A DNA stretch of 43,536 nucleotides from Trichomonas tenax (taxonomy: Eukaryota; Parabasalia; Trichomonadida; Trichomonadidae). Position 1 is the first letter of the stretch; each line of letters opens with the position of its first letter. The notes under the pieces are model-generated. The model had not been told where the DNA came from and made no database searches. It saw only the letters and a list, made by a program, of their open reading frames with translations. The position numbers and the translations under genes are program-made. Positions 27,859-38,900 of this stretch are shown in pieces. Where the stretch lies: NCBI GenBank assembly GCA_023091735.1, contig JALKBU010000391.1:1-43536 (forward strand), given 5' to 3'.

Positions 27859-30800
27859 ATGAAGTTCGAAGCTTGGAAATTATTTCACTCGTGTGCAATA
27901 ACACTTCTTGTAATCGTTGCAAAAGTATTATATAGCGTCTGCACTAATTATCCATCCTTCTTACTCTGCGATGCATCAAGTATTTACGAAAATGAAATCA
28001 AAACATTTCTTTTATTCTCGATTTTAATCAGCATTATCTATATAATCAAACTCGCATTAGACTTGATATTCGATCTGAATAATTTTGAAGTGAATATAAT
28101 GACTCTGCAAGAATTTTTAAAACAAATTTTGCACTTCTTTGTAATTATATCGATAAATCACAAACAAACCGATTCAAATTTCTTTCTGCAGGTCATTCCA
28201 GCGATATCAATGATGTTTTATTCATCAGCTCTGAAAAATATTTTCAAATTTGGTTATAATTCGAAATTACTTGAAAAATTATCATTCCATCAAAGTTACT
28301 CTTTCGCAAATGCCATTACTTTCATGATTTCAATTATATATATCATGAATTTGTATCGAAGATATTCAAATCCAACCGAATTCGACATTAAACAACATAG
28401 AATTGATATGATTGGTTACACGCTTCTCGTTGTTGTATCAAATGTGATTCATGGAATCTTTTTGTTTATTTACCATTTTATTTCTATAACAGAACTATCT
28501 AATAACAAAACACCGACGAATATTCGCATGAGCACATTCTATACAATATATGAAACACTAATTGACTATATATTTCCAATCATTTTCTTGATAAATTCCG
28601 CTAATCTTTTCATAATAGGAAATCCTTCTTATATTATTGCGGTTGCATACTTCTTAGTTGATATTTTAGTTAGACACATCTTTAAACTACTAAATGATGA
28701 TAAATTTCCGACCAATCTTAAAACGAAGCGTGCTGTTGTCATTAAGCTCAACAAGGAGTGTGGGTTCAGTAATGTTACATACCAAGCTAACGAGCAACAA
28801 TCTACAATTCAAGATGAAAATCTCGAGATTACAAATAACAGAAATATCGATCTTAATTCCGATGAATGCGATCGCAGTGATGACAAGAAAGCCGAAATCA
28901 AGCATAGTCAAAATGATGACAAATTGACAATTTCGAATAGTGATGAAAATGTTAAAATCAACGGAAAAGTTCACGAAAGATTAGTTAACATAGACAGAAT
29001 GGTTGAGGATGGAAAAATTAATGAATATAATGACAATGAAAACACTCCAAAAGTTACTTTCAACAAAGAAAAATCATCATCAAAAAAGTCTTCTTTAGAT
29101 GCATTCAAGGATAAAAAAGATGATGCAAATGATGACTTGTTTGGTAATGATGATGCTCAAAAATCTGCAGCTCCAATTTCGATTAAACCAACACAAGAAA
29201 AATCAAAAATCGAACAAAAAGCAGAATTAGATTCATTCAAAGATAGCAAAGATGATGCTAGTGATGACTTCTTTGGAGATAATGATAATACACAAATTTC
29301 TATTAAGGCAACACAAGAAAAGCTCAAAATAGAAGAAAAACAAAATAAAATATGCACACCAAAAGCAAGTTTGGCTGCATTCAAGGATAACAAAGATGAA
29401 GCGAGTGATGATTTCTTTGGTTGTGATTCTTCTAAAGACAAAACACCAATTTCTATTAAACCAGCACAAGGAAAGCCTAAAACAGAGCAGAAACTTCAAA
29501 TTGCGCCTGCTAAATCAAAGTTAGATGCTTTCAAGGATAAAAAAGATGAAGCAAGTGATGACTTCTTCGGTGGCGATTCACCAGAAACAGATAAATCTAA
29601 AGCACCAATTTCTATTAATCCAGCACAAGCAAATAGCGCTAAAATTGAACCCAAGCCAGTTCTGAGTCTTAATCATACTAAATCGAAACTCGACGCATTT
29701 AAAGATAAAGAAAATGAAGCAAGCAATGACTTTTTCGGTGATGAAACACCAAAATCAGATAAAAATAAACAAAAATCACCTGTTGTGATTAAACCAGCGC
29801 AAATAGAAATAAAGAAAGTTGAACAAAAGCCAAATCCTGCTAAATCAAAATTAGATGCTTTCAAGGAAAACGATAATGATGCAAGCGATGATTTCTTTGG
29901 TGATGAAGCACCAAAAGATAACAAACAAATTACTCCTGTTTTAATCAAACTAAAACAAAAACCAATACAATTAAATGCAACAAAATCAAAATTAGATGCA
30001 TTTAAAGATAAAGAAGATGAAGCAAGTGATGACTTCTTTGGAGATGATTCTAAAAAGTTAACAGCAATTAAACCACTTCAATTAAATCCAGTTCAAGTCA
30101 CTCCAAAGTTGAATGAAAACAAACCAAAGTCTGCTTTAGATGCATTCAAAGACAACGATAAAGAAGCAAGTGATGATTTCTTTGGTGATGATAACGAAAA
30201 ATTAACAATTGCACCTCATCCAGCACCACTTTCAATAAATAAAGGAATTCAACAACCTAAGCCTTTAGATTTAGTCAAGAAGCCAGAACTGAAAGCAAAA
30301 TCTGCTTTGGATGCTTTCAAAGATGGTGATGAAGCAAGCGATGATTTCTTTGGAGATGATAATGAAAAATTAACAATACAAAACCCATCCACAACTCAAA
30401 AACAGATAGAACAAAAGCCAGCATCGAATATAACCAAACCAAAGTCTGCTTTGGATGCATTTAAAGAAGAAGGTTCTAATGATAATTTCTTTGGTGATGA
30501 TAATGAACCTCTTAAACCAATCAGCGATATAAAACCAGATAACAAAGAGAAAGTACAGCTTAAGATTGCAGAGAAACCAAAATCTAATGATGTCAATGCA
30601 AAGAATGATGAATCAAAATCTCAAAATATTTCAACTGCTGTTCATATGCAAAAACAAGATAAAATAGAAGAAAGCGCCACAGAACTTAAAGAAGACAATG
30701 TTTCAAATGATACAAGCAACAAATTAGAAATTCAAAATAATATTGAAGAAAAAACAGATCAAAAGCCACAAGGGTCAAAGACTACTGCTGAAATAGATGC

Positions 30801-32604
30801 TAAGAACCGCCAAATAACAAAAGAAAATGAAAATCTCAAAAATATTCAGAAAGTTCCAGCTCAATCTCATCCAGAAACCCAAAACACAGCTATGGAAAAC
30901 AATATTAAACCACATGAAGTTAAAACAGAAGATAATGCTAATCTTAAAAATAATGAAAATGTTCAAACTCCTTCTCAACCACAGACAGAAAGCATGGCAA
31001 AAGAAAGCGAAACAACACCACAAAATGCTAAAATAGAAGATAATGGAAAAATCAAAAATAATGAGAATATTGCAGCTCCTTCTATGCAGGATACCCAAAG
31101 CACAGCTACAGGAAGCGATACAACACCTCAGGAAGCAGTCCCAGAAGATAATCAAAAAATCGAGAAAACAAAGCTTCATGTCTTCTTCCCAGACGATATT
31201 GGTGACGAAAACACTGCCAAAGAACAAAATGATGAAGAAATTTTGTCTCCTAAAAATCAAACAGACCAATTGAAAACCGACGACCATTCAATGCAGCCGC
31301 AAAGGAAGTTTAGAGGTCCATATTCGAACATTAACGTCTTAGTTCTCGCGCACAGGGACTCCAACATTCGCAACGTCTTCGGACCGAGCCAGCAAGTCGG
31401 TTTCTTGAAGATTGGAAATAAGAATTTGATCGATCACGTTCTCTCAAGAATTCACTCCTTCGGTTTCGACCAGATAACACTCGTCTGCAATAAGAACGAC
31501 AAAGATATTTATTCCGACTACTGCATCAGAAACTTTAATTTTATTGTCAGCGTAATGGCTGTCGACAACGGTAAAAGCACTTGCCAGATCCTTTGCGACT
31601 TCCCACGCGAAGAAAATAACCACATCTTCGTTTATCCAATTGATTTGATTACAACATTCAATCTCACAAAATTAGTTGATGATCACATTAAATCTAAAGC
31701 TTGCGCAACACTCTTCACAACGCAATATCAAATCGGTGAAAATCAGATCGAAAACGCACCAGGAACAGGTGTTGCTATTTCAAACACAGGAAAGCACTTC
31801 TTTGTTCTTGACGAGAGCAACACATCGAGGCTCATTACTCTCCTTGGTGATCCAGACGCTTTGCGCTTTGATATCGATCTTAGCTTGAAACGTCTCGATA
31901 AAGAGGACTCTGTTGCTTCTTTCCCAGATGATACTGATGGTATGGAAATCAGTGACCAAAACCTCGAAGCTGCGAAGGCAATGATCATCGATGCTTCGAT
32001 GAAATTAACAAATGCTTATTTAATTTCACCGGCAGGAATGAAATTCATGAACGATAACACCGATATTAGCTCAATCGAAAACGAATTCATTCAGCGTCTT
32101 TGCTCACAGAGAGCAAATGTAATTAATATCAATGCAGAACAGTCAGAAGTTACACTTCAGGTCCAAGATTTCGTCTCATTATACCTCATCAACCAGGAGT
32201 GCGCTAAGGGAAGTGTTGATTGCATTCTTCCTAACGCAGAAAAAATCGTTCCAGTCCCAGAAAAGCCTAACGAGTACCACTTCAAGAAGGGCACAGTCAC
32301 AGCACCAGAGAACTTTAAGTTCAACAACTTCTGCATCTTCGGTGATGGTATCAACATTGGCGAAAACACAATGATCATTAGATCATCATTAGACGATAGA
32401 TGCACAGTTGGAAAGCAATGCCAGATTAAGTCTAGTGTTATTTATGAGCATGCTTTCATTGGCGACAAGGTCAAGCTTGAAAACTGCATTATTTGCCAAC
32501 ACGCAAGAGTTCCTTCTGGTTCTGTTATTAAGAATTGCTTTATTGCCCCGCAGTTTACATCCAACGAGGCAATCAAGGCGGAAAAGGCTATCTTGAGAAA
32601 GTAA
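27859..32604 (+). CDS. Multipass membrane + DDFFG repeats + eIF2B gamma/epsilon-like protein
   Basis: One uninterrupted 1581-codon frame with three parts. Residues about 1-290 form a membrane domain of seven or eight helices with no recognised family. Residues about 400-890 hold ten copies of a ~40-55-residue repeat (LDAFKD followed by EASDDFFGDD); residues about 985-1105 hold three copies of a second Lys/Asn/Gln-rich repeat of ~39. From about residue 1145 comes a domain like the eIF2B gamma/epsilon or NDP-sugar pyrophosphorylase fold (NINVLVLAHRDSNIRNVFGP, HVLSRIHSFGFDQITLVCNK), ending in left-handed beta-helix hexapeptides (VGKQCQIKSSVIYEHAFIGD). eIF2B is the exchange factor for eIF2. A Met at 31292 could have begun a free-standing protein of ~438 residues, so this may be a gene fusion. 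Confidence 0.85.
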   Translation: MKFEAWKLFHSCAITLLVIVAKVLYSVCTNYPSFLLCDASSIYENEIKTFLLFSILISIIYIIKLALDLIFDLNNFEVNIMTLQEFLKQILHFFVIISINHKQTDSNFFLQVIPAISMMFYSSALKNIFKFGYNSKLLEKLSFHQSYSFANAITFMISIIYIMNLYRRYSNPTEFDIKQHRIDMIGYTLLVVVSNVIHGIFLFIYHFISITELSNNKTPTNIRMSTFYTIYETLIDYIFPIIFLINSANLFIIGNPSYIIAVAYFLVDILVRHIFKLLNDDKFPTNLKTKRAVVIKLNKECGFSNVTYQANEQQSTIQDENLEITNNRNIDLNSDECDRSDDKKAEIKHSQNDDKLTISNSDENVKINGKVHERLVNIDRMVEDGKINEYNDNENTPKVTFNKEKSSSKKSSLDAFKDKKDDANDDLFGNDDAQKSAAPISIKPTQEKSKIEQKAELDSFKDSKDDASDDFFGDNDNTQISIKATQEKLKIEEKQNKICTPKASLAAFKDNKDEASDDFFGCDSSKDKTPISIKPAQGKPKTEQKLQIAPAKSKLDAFKDKKDEASDDFFGGDSPETDKSKAPISINPAQANSAKIEPKPVLSLNHTKSKLDAFKDKENEASNDFFGDETPKSDKNKQKSPVVIKPAQIEIKKVEQKPNPAKSKLDAFKENDNDASDDFFGDEAPKDNKQITPVLIKLKQKPIQLNATKSKLDAFKDKEDEASDDFFGDDSKKLTAIKPLQLNPVQVTPKLNENKPKSALDAFKDNDKEASDDFFGDDNEKLTIAPHPAPLSINKGIQQPKPLDLVKKPELKAKSALDAFKDGDEASDDFFGDDNEKLTIQNPSTTQKQIEQKPASNITKPKSALDAFKEEGSNDNFFGDDNEPLKPISDIKPDNKEKVQLKIAEKPKSNDVNAKNDESKSQNISTAVHMQKQDKIEESATELKEDNVSNDTSNKLEIQNNIEEKTDQKPQGSKTTAEIDAKNRQITKENENLKNIQKVPAQSHPETQNTAMENNIKPHEVKTEDNANLKNNENVQTPSQPQTESMAKESETTPQNAKIEDNGKIKNNENIAAPSMQDTQSTATGSDTTPQEAVPEDNQKIEKTKLHVFFPDDIGDENTAKEQNDEEILSPKNQTDQLKTDDHSMQPQRKFRGPYSNINVLVLAHRDSNIRNVFGPSQQVGFLKIGNKNLIDHVLSRIHSFGFDQITLVCNKNDKDIYSDYCIRNFNFIVSVMAVDNGKSTCQILCDFPREENNHIFVYPIDLITTFNLTKLVDDHIKSKACATLFTTQYQIGENQIENAPGTGVAISNTGKHFFVLDESNTSRLITLLGDPDALRFDIDLSLKRLDKEDSVASFPDDTDGMEISDQNLEAAKAMIIDASMKLTNAYLISPAGMKFMNDNTDISSIENEFIQRLCSQRANVININAEQSEVTLQVQDFVSLYLINQECAKGSVDCILPNAEKIVPVPEKPNEYHFKKGTVTAPENFKFNNFCIFGDGINIGENTMIIRSSLDDRCTVGKQCQIKSSVIYEHAFIGDKVKLENCIICQHARVPSGSVIKNCFIAPQFTSNEAIKAEKAILRK
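29080..30515 (+). repeat. Ten-copy coding repeat (LDAFKD...DDFFGDD)
   Basis: Each unit has a 22-24-residue core, Ser-x-Leu-Asp-Ala-Phe-Lys-Asp then Glu-Ala-Ser-Asp-Asp-Phe-Phe-Gly, joined by Lys/Gln/Pro linkers (e.g. ISIKPTQEKSKIEQK). The last unit has lost the EASDD part. Confidence 0.85.
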
Positions 32605-32857
32605 TTTTAATCTATTTTTTTATTTTTTATATTTTTTGGTAATAAAGATCTATTTTAAAAAATATTGATTACAAGAAGCTCTCTCCATTTAGTCTTAGTA
32701 TTAATCAGATATGGTTTAGACTCTTCAAGCAACTTCGAATGCAATTAAACTCACATTCAAGGTTTGCAGTTCAATTGCCAAGTCTGAGCTCATGGCTACT
32801 CTTGCTATCTTAGATTAAATTGTAACTTAGATCATATATAAAATAATTATATATAAT
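32605..32857. other. Short intergenic, convergent 3' flanks
   Basis: No gene seen; AT-rich. Confidence 0.4.
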
Positions 32858-33837
32858 TTATTTCACAATTAAAGCACAAAATAATATCTTTAAATTAACA
32901 ACACTGGATGTATGGCAAACGCCACAATCATTCTTAATGCAATTTGATTTGATATATTCTTCTAAAGTGATGTATTTAATATCTGACATCGCAAACTTGG
33001 TTTGGTAAAAGCTATTTACATTGTCAATACTGAATATAGTGCTATCAGTAGCATTCCGAATAACAGTAACAGACTTTAAAGGGAGCCCTCCTCCATAAAA
33101 ACTATAAACAGTCCATTTTACATATGGATGAAGAAATATTAGCGAATAAAGATGTGTTGGGTGATAAAGGCCGCCATGTGCTATTGTTTCAACGCTGGAA
33201 GGAACAACGTATGTGTGTTTTCTACGTCCTGATAGATAACAAATTAGGGGTTTTCATATCTTTGGAAAATTAAACACCTTCGGATGTTTTGTAAACTGTA
33301 GAATCATCTGGAATCGATATAGATTCCAAGGTTGGCAAACTGTCAAATGAGTTTCTTGAATGTATTGATGTCAAACTCTTTGGAAGATTAATATTTCTTA
33401 TAACTGTCTGTCTAAATGGATCTTCGCCTATATATGTAATTGATTCTGGCAAAAAATACATTTTCTACATTTGTAAAGCCATTAAAACAAATATCTCTTA
33501 TAGTTTTAGAACCATATTGAATTTCAATAGCATTATATGATGCTTTATCAATACCACCAGGAACCTGAACATCAGTATTGCCAGAAAAATAGATAGTTAG
33601 ACAAGATATTTCTTTTGGAGAACAACTAGGATGAAAAAAACAAAAATAGTGACACTTTTCATGAAGATTGCTCGAAGAAAGTGATGTGACAGCCAATTGA
33701 GAGGGCAATATATTGCATATTTGGTCCCAAAAAGAATTATTTTGGTCTATCATGAAAATTGGTAATGCATGTACATGAGAAAATGATATTAAGAAGGCAT
33801 CATCGAGAAAAATGCTATTTCGGCCTTCACTGTGCAT
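32858..33837 (-). pseudogene. BspA-like leucine-rich surface protein pseudogene
   Basis: Three minus-strand segments form one decayed TvBspA-like gene. From an ATG at 33837 the first encodes an N-terminal part ending QYGSKTIRDICFNGFTNVEN. After a shift, 33461-33270 gives LRR sequence (LPESITYIGEDPF; LPKSLTSIH; LPTLESISIP). After more shifts near 33250, a frame open to the TAA at 32858 gives LICYLSGRRKHTYVVPSSVE followed by about 110 further residues, including GGLPLKSVTVIRNATDS and CIKNDCGVCHTSS. 'CYLSGRxxxTYVVPSSVETI' is characteristic of BspA-type repeats, which mediate surface contacts. No membrane segment is clear apart from the hydrophobic end (LKILFCALIVK). Several frameshifts exclude function. 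Confidence 0.75.
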
Positions 33838-34674
33838 TTTCAATTACCTTCAGAATGGATACTTAAAACTGACAGTGGATATGCTTCTCTTTCATTACAC
33901 ATTGATGAAATCTCAGGATTAATGTTAAATTGTTGTTTTCATGTTTGGTTTTAATATACCATGTCTGCATTCAATATTTCATTTGTACCTTTCAAGTAAA
34001 ACTAACAAAAAAGGAAAGCATAATCTGATAGTTCCTTTTGTCATGTAAATGAATTTTTTTGACAATCCAAAAAAGCTGGAAAATCTGGGAATATAGCTAT
34101 GAAACCGACAAATTTCACCTAAATTTCTTATTTCTATATGACGGTGCACTATAAGCTAAGAGATTTTTGCATAAAAATTAGAAATCAAATTTGAAAATTT
34201 GCTAGTGAAGCGATGCTTTAAACGGTGAATAGGAACATTATTAAAGAGCATCAACAGCAATATTCAGACATAAATAAGGACAACAAAAAAATATTCAAAT
34301 TTTGCAAATGGACATTCGTCATATTTACCTCATTTCTTCATTGAAAAATTCGGTAAAAAATTCAATAGAGTCATCCTAATGTTGTTAGAACAGCCTAATG
34401 GTTTAAAAATGTGTATAAATTTTCTCAGAATTGTCTGTCATGTAAACAGAATTGTAAACATGAACCATACAATTTTCAAAATATTGAGAGACACATTTGA
34501 CATGTAAATAAACAATCATAAATAAACTTCTGAATTTTAAAAGTGATTTAACATGTAAAGTAACAGGTAAAAATAAATTATTCAAACAAAAATTTTTCAA
34601 AAAGTGATCTGACGTGTAAACCGACATCTAAATATAAACTATAGAATTAAAATTTTTTGAAAAACATCAAAAAA
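33838..34674. promoter_or_regulatory. Spacer with cluster of the ACATGTAAA word before Rab gene
   Basis: No gene. Same-strand copies of the word occur at 34040-34049, 34437-34446, 34499-34508, 34550-34559 (AACATGTAAA) and 34611-34620 (GACGTGTAAA); the last four are spaced 50-62 bases apart, the final one about 55 bases before the Rab ATG. Confidence 0.5.
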
Positions 34675-35268
34675 ATGATGCCCAACAAACAGAACCCTCC
34701 TATTCGCATTGTGACGATAGGAGATGAGAGCGTAGGAAAGACGTCCATCACGTCCTATTTGATTGATCGAACATTCAACCAGTTCGAGCCTTCGACTGTA
34801 GGCGCGAATTATCAGACTTACACAGTAAAATCGGCCGAGGAAGATATAGTACTACAAATATGGGACACAGCTGGCCAAGAAAAGTTCAAATCTTTGAGCC
34901 CAATTTACTTTAGAAATGCTTCTGCAGCCTTGGTAGTGTTTTCATTGGTTAACAAGAACTCCTTCTTGAAGCTTAATGACTGGATTACAAGTTTTCGCGA
35001 AGTTGCCGGCGCTAACGCAATTGTATACGTTATTGCAAACAAAGCTGACCTTCCTGAGAGCTTTGAAGTTCCATTGGTGCAAGCTGAAGAGTGGGCAACA
35101 AGCAATGGATACAAATTCTATGTGACATCAGCCAAAACAGGCCAAAATATAGAAAAAGTTTTCACAGATTTAGCTATAGACATCAAACAGAACGATGTTC
35201 AGTCGAATGTGCAACAGCGTACAAATTTGAAAGCAAATCAAGAGCAAGATTCAGGTGCATGCTGCTAA
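34675..35268 (+). CDS. Rab-family small GTPase
   Basis: 197 residues from the ATG at 34675 (or 196 from 34678); the frame is open further upstream only from a TTG. G1 is GDESVGKTS (16-24), the effector loop contains FEPSTVGANYQ (37-47), G3 is WDTAGQEKF with Gln 68, G4 is NKAD (122-125) and G5 is SAK (about 152). The C-terminus is DSGACC, a double-Cys geranylgeranylation site. It is therefore a membrane-attached switch of vesicle traffic. The IGA-type effector loop and IWDTAGQE put it near the Rab5/Rab21-22 or trichomonad-specific RabX groups, but I cannot assign one. No good initiator is seen; the spacer carries a cluster of the ACATGTAAA word instead. Confidence 0.93.
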   Translation: MMPNKQNPPIRIVTIGDESVGKTSITSYLIDRTFNQFEPSTVGANYQTYTVKSAEEDIVLQIWDTAGQEKFKSLSPIYFRNASAALVVFSLVNKNSFLKLNDWITSFREVAGANAIVYVIANKADLPESFEVPLVQAEEWATSNGYKFYVTSAKTGQNIEKVFTDLAIDIKQNDVQSNVQQRTNLKANQEQDSGACC

Positions 35269-35895
35269 TATTTTCTTATTATTACAATTGTTCATATTTA
35301 TGGACAATTCTATATGAGTATATAATAACCATAGATTAAACATATTACTGTATTGATGTTGATCTAGCTTTCTTTCATAAAATATATTGTATCATGTTAA
35401 CTTAAATTCAAACTTAACGTATTGAACAGCAAATTCAAGAGTCGATATATAGCAATATCTTAGATTTGCTGTTCGATATATTAAGTTTAGAATGTGAAAT
35501 TAAACCTTACATATATTGGCTTTTGCGCCCGTAGGACTGTAAAGATCTTTAAAGTTATAATCAACAAATGACATGTAAATTGAATAAACTGTCAAAAAAT
35601 AAATCTTTCGTTAAATATCACATTTAAAAAATGGATTTGAAATAATATAATCCAAACTACATTGAGCAGTATTTCTTTATGCACATATTTATATAACAAT
35701 AAGGACATAATATGCAATCGTACCTATGCCCGGGCACTTCAAAACAATATGACAAAATAAGTTTTATGACAATTACAAATCAAAAGACAAAAGTGTCGGT
35801 TTTATTATTTCGCATTTTGTCCACTCATTTTCTTTTGAGAAATTGAGATATCTAAGGATGTCGTAGTTGTCAAAAAACAAGATAAAATGAAAACG
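35269..35895. other. Intergenic with a foldback
   Basis: No gene. Holds the inverted repeat at 35408-35492 and GACATGTAAA at 35570-35579. Confidence 0.5.
35408..35492. repeat. Inverted repeat, ~29-base arms
   Basis: Arms 35408-35436 and 35463-35492 pair with a few mismatches (tips TTCAAACTTAA and TTAAGTTTAGAA; inner GAACAGCAAAT / ATTTGCTGTTC). Could fold as an RNA hairpin or be a MITE relic. Confidence 0.6.
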
Positions 35896-35908
35896 TCACT
35901 TTTCCAGA
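35896..35908 (+). promoter_or_regulatory. Initiator of RhoGEF-kelch gene
   Basis: TCACTTTTCCAGA, 7 bases before the ATG. Confidence 0.6.
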
Positions 35909-35915
35909 CTTATTC

Positions 35916-38900
35916 ATGAATCAAGATTTTATTATATTCGTAAGGAAGGGAGAGCCCAACGATCTCCGTAACAAACCGTTTGTCCTCGGAAAGACCGTTG
36001 AGCAGATCTCGAACGATTTAGGACTTACGAATGAAATTCTCGCAATTGTCACTCCTTTTTACAGAAGTCCTCTCGACCCGCAACTTAATTTACTCGAAAA
36101 ATACCCCGAACTCATCGTTACAAAAAGGCCCGAAAAATTCGAGAGAACAAATCCTTATATTGCAATTGTCCCCAGCGACGAAAAAGACACAATTACAATA
36201 AACGTTGACGTGCAGGCGCCAGAGGGCGTCAATTTTCCCTACTTTGAAGCTACAATCAACCTGAAAGAGATGTCAAGCAAAAATGCCGGAGATTTGGAAG
36301 AACTCATAAATTCGTTTTTAATTGTTCCACATACAGACCAGGCTCTGATTTGCAATGGAGAACCTGTTGACAAGCAAAAGCCTGCTTATGAGTACATCGA
36401 AATCGCAAAATCACAACGTCTCACTCTCAAAGCAGTTTTCGGACAGAAGGAGATCGGCATTTTCGAGCACAGAGCCAAATTACTCAAAGAAATGGCAGAC
36501 ACTGAAAACACGTATATTCAGACATTAAATCGTTGTACAGAATTCTGGAAACCGAATGTTCTGTCTGCCAATATCATATCTGTATCTGAAGCCGAGGAGA
36601 TGTTCAAGCATTTCCCTGTTATCTCCGCTTGTCACACAAGGTTTTACAATTCCCTGCAACAAGCAGGCTATAAGTTCCCGGCACAGGTCGCCACGTGCCT
36701 CCTCAACTTCTCAGAGTTCTTCAAGACGTGTTCTTACTACATTGGCACTTATAAAGTTCACACTTCATTGCTTTCTGAAAGATTGAAAAACCAGACGATA
36801 CATGAGAAGATGGACGAAATCGAATCCAGGAACCCATTCAACGCAGCTGAGACACTTTCATCTTGCTTAATTACGCCTGTTCAGCGTATGCCGAGATATA
36901 TTTTGTTAATTCGTGAGCTTCTCAAGAAAACACCAAAATGCCACCCAGACTATACACTTCTCGTGACATCAGAGCGCTACATCGATCAAGTCACAAGAGA
37001 AATCGAAAAGAAAGCAGATCACGCTGAACAAAACCAGAAAATGATTGAGCTCGAGCGTAGACTCACAAAGTCTATGATTATTTTCTCAGAAACACGCCAA
37101 ATCGAAGCAACATGGGACGTCACAATCAACAAAACTAATACAGGAAAAATTTATTTACTTACAGACTTGCTTTTGATCAATACTGTCGAAAAGAGGGGTG
37201 AAACAGTTCAATACTACTCAATGCTCAAAGATCACTGGATGTTCCCGATCGATTCAAACAAGATTCTTTTCTACAACGACAACTCTCCATCTGAGAAGGT
37301 CGTAGTTCAGTTTTCTTCACAGCAGCAGCACGATGAGTTCACAACAAAACTCCAAGTTCAGTGTCCACAGCCAATTGAAGGCGATATTGTCTTCTCTCCT
37401 CTTTCCCTCAGAAATCCACTTCCATCATTCAAGTCATGCGCTTGCGCTGAGTTCAAAGGCACAATTTACTTGTTTGGTGGTTACGTCGATGGCGCTCTTT
37501 CCGGTGCTTTGTATATGCTTAAGCCCGCAATGAAGACGATCACACGCATTGATACTCCATTGTCTCCGCGTTATGAAGCAGCCTGCGCAATCTGGCACGA
37601 CACACTTTACATCTTCGGTGGACACGGTGGCGAATTTGACTATCCAAAGGATCTCTGGTCATACAACCTTCTTACATCCACGTGGGAACAGCATCCACCT
37701 GCTCCTCTCGGAACATCCGCTCACACAATGAATGCCGCCAACAAAAGATTGTTCGTTTTCGGTGGCTACAAGAGCTCTAAGTTCCGCAACTCGATGATGG
37801 TTTACGATACAGACAGAAGCATCTGGCACTCAGCGATCTTCGAGGGTGCTCCAGAGCCACGTGCTTATCACTCTGCTACAATCTTGGGCGACACAATTAT
37901 CGTTTTAGGCGGTAAGAACAAAGAAAAGCAATTTAGTGATGCCCACTTCTTCGATATAAAGAAGATTTTCTGGCGCCAGACAGGTATTTCATACACAAAC
38001 TTCGGAGCACGTTCGAACCATTCAGCTTTGGCACTTAAGTCTTCACTCTTAATCTTCGGTGGCTCATCGAAGGATAAGATCGATCAATGCGTCTTGATTG
38101 ACACTCACTCGAAGACAGGAAAGCCAATGAATCTCTATGGACACTTCCCACGTAAGCTCGCTAGCTCACACATTGTAAAAGTTGCTGATGATACAATATG
38201 GGTTATCGGTGGCGGTACAGGCGATGATTCTAAGGATGCCTTCCAGGCAGGCTTCACTGCTATGCTTACGAAGGAGTGCATCGAATGTCCAGATGCTATT
38301 CCAGACTACTGCAAGAAAGGTGCTCTTACAAGGACAATCATCAGGAAGGCATTCTTCCAGAACAACGTTGTCACGCCAGAATTGTTCGGCAACATTATGC
38401 AGTCAGTCAAGAAGAAAACCAGAACGAACACAACAAAGGATGCACAAGCTGCAGGAGCTACTTCAGATGCTGTTCCTGAAAGCGATGTCTCATCTAATCA
38501 AGCTACTGAATCGGCAACAACAGAACCAATAAGCATTGCTCCACCACAGAAGGAGACTGATAAGTTCTCCGATTCATCAGATTCCGAAGATACCAGCTCA
38601 ATTCCTCCACAGGCGGAAGAGCCAGTACAGGAGACTCCATCACAGCTTGTTCCACAGAAGTCTGGCGATATTTTGGTCGCCGAGGCAGTTGTCGCTCCTC
38701 AGCCCGAGAAAGAAGATTACGACTACTCTGACTCCAGTGACTGGGAAGGCATTCAGACAATCGAACTCAGTAAGGAGCTTAAGCCTGCATCTCCGCAGAA
38801 GACATCGATCCTTCAAGAATTCGATGATGGCGCTGACGATGATGATGAAGAGGAGAAGAAGCCCGAACTTCCACAGATTAAAGAAACCAAGATGGCAGAT

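Noticed and set aside
30775..31287. 170-codon hydrophobic minus-strand frame
   Set aside because: Antisense shadow of the Lys/Asn/Gln-rich repeat region of the fusion gene.
33024..33034. Extra TTGTCAATA-like word
   Set aside because: It lies inside the BspA pseudogene with no transposon end beside it; likely chance.
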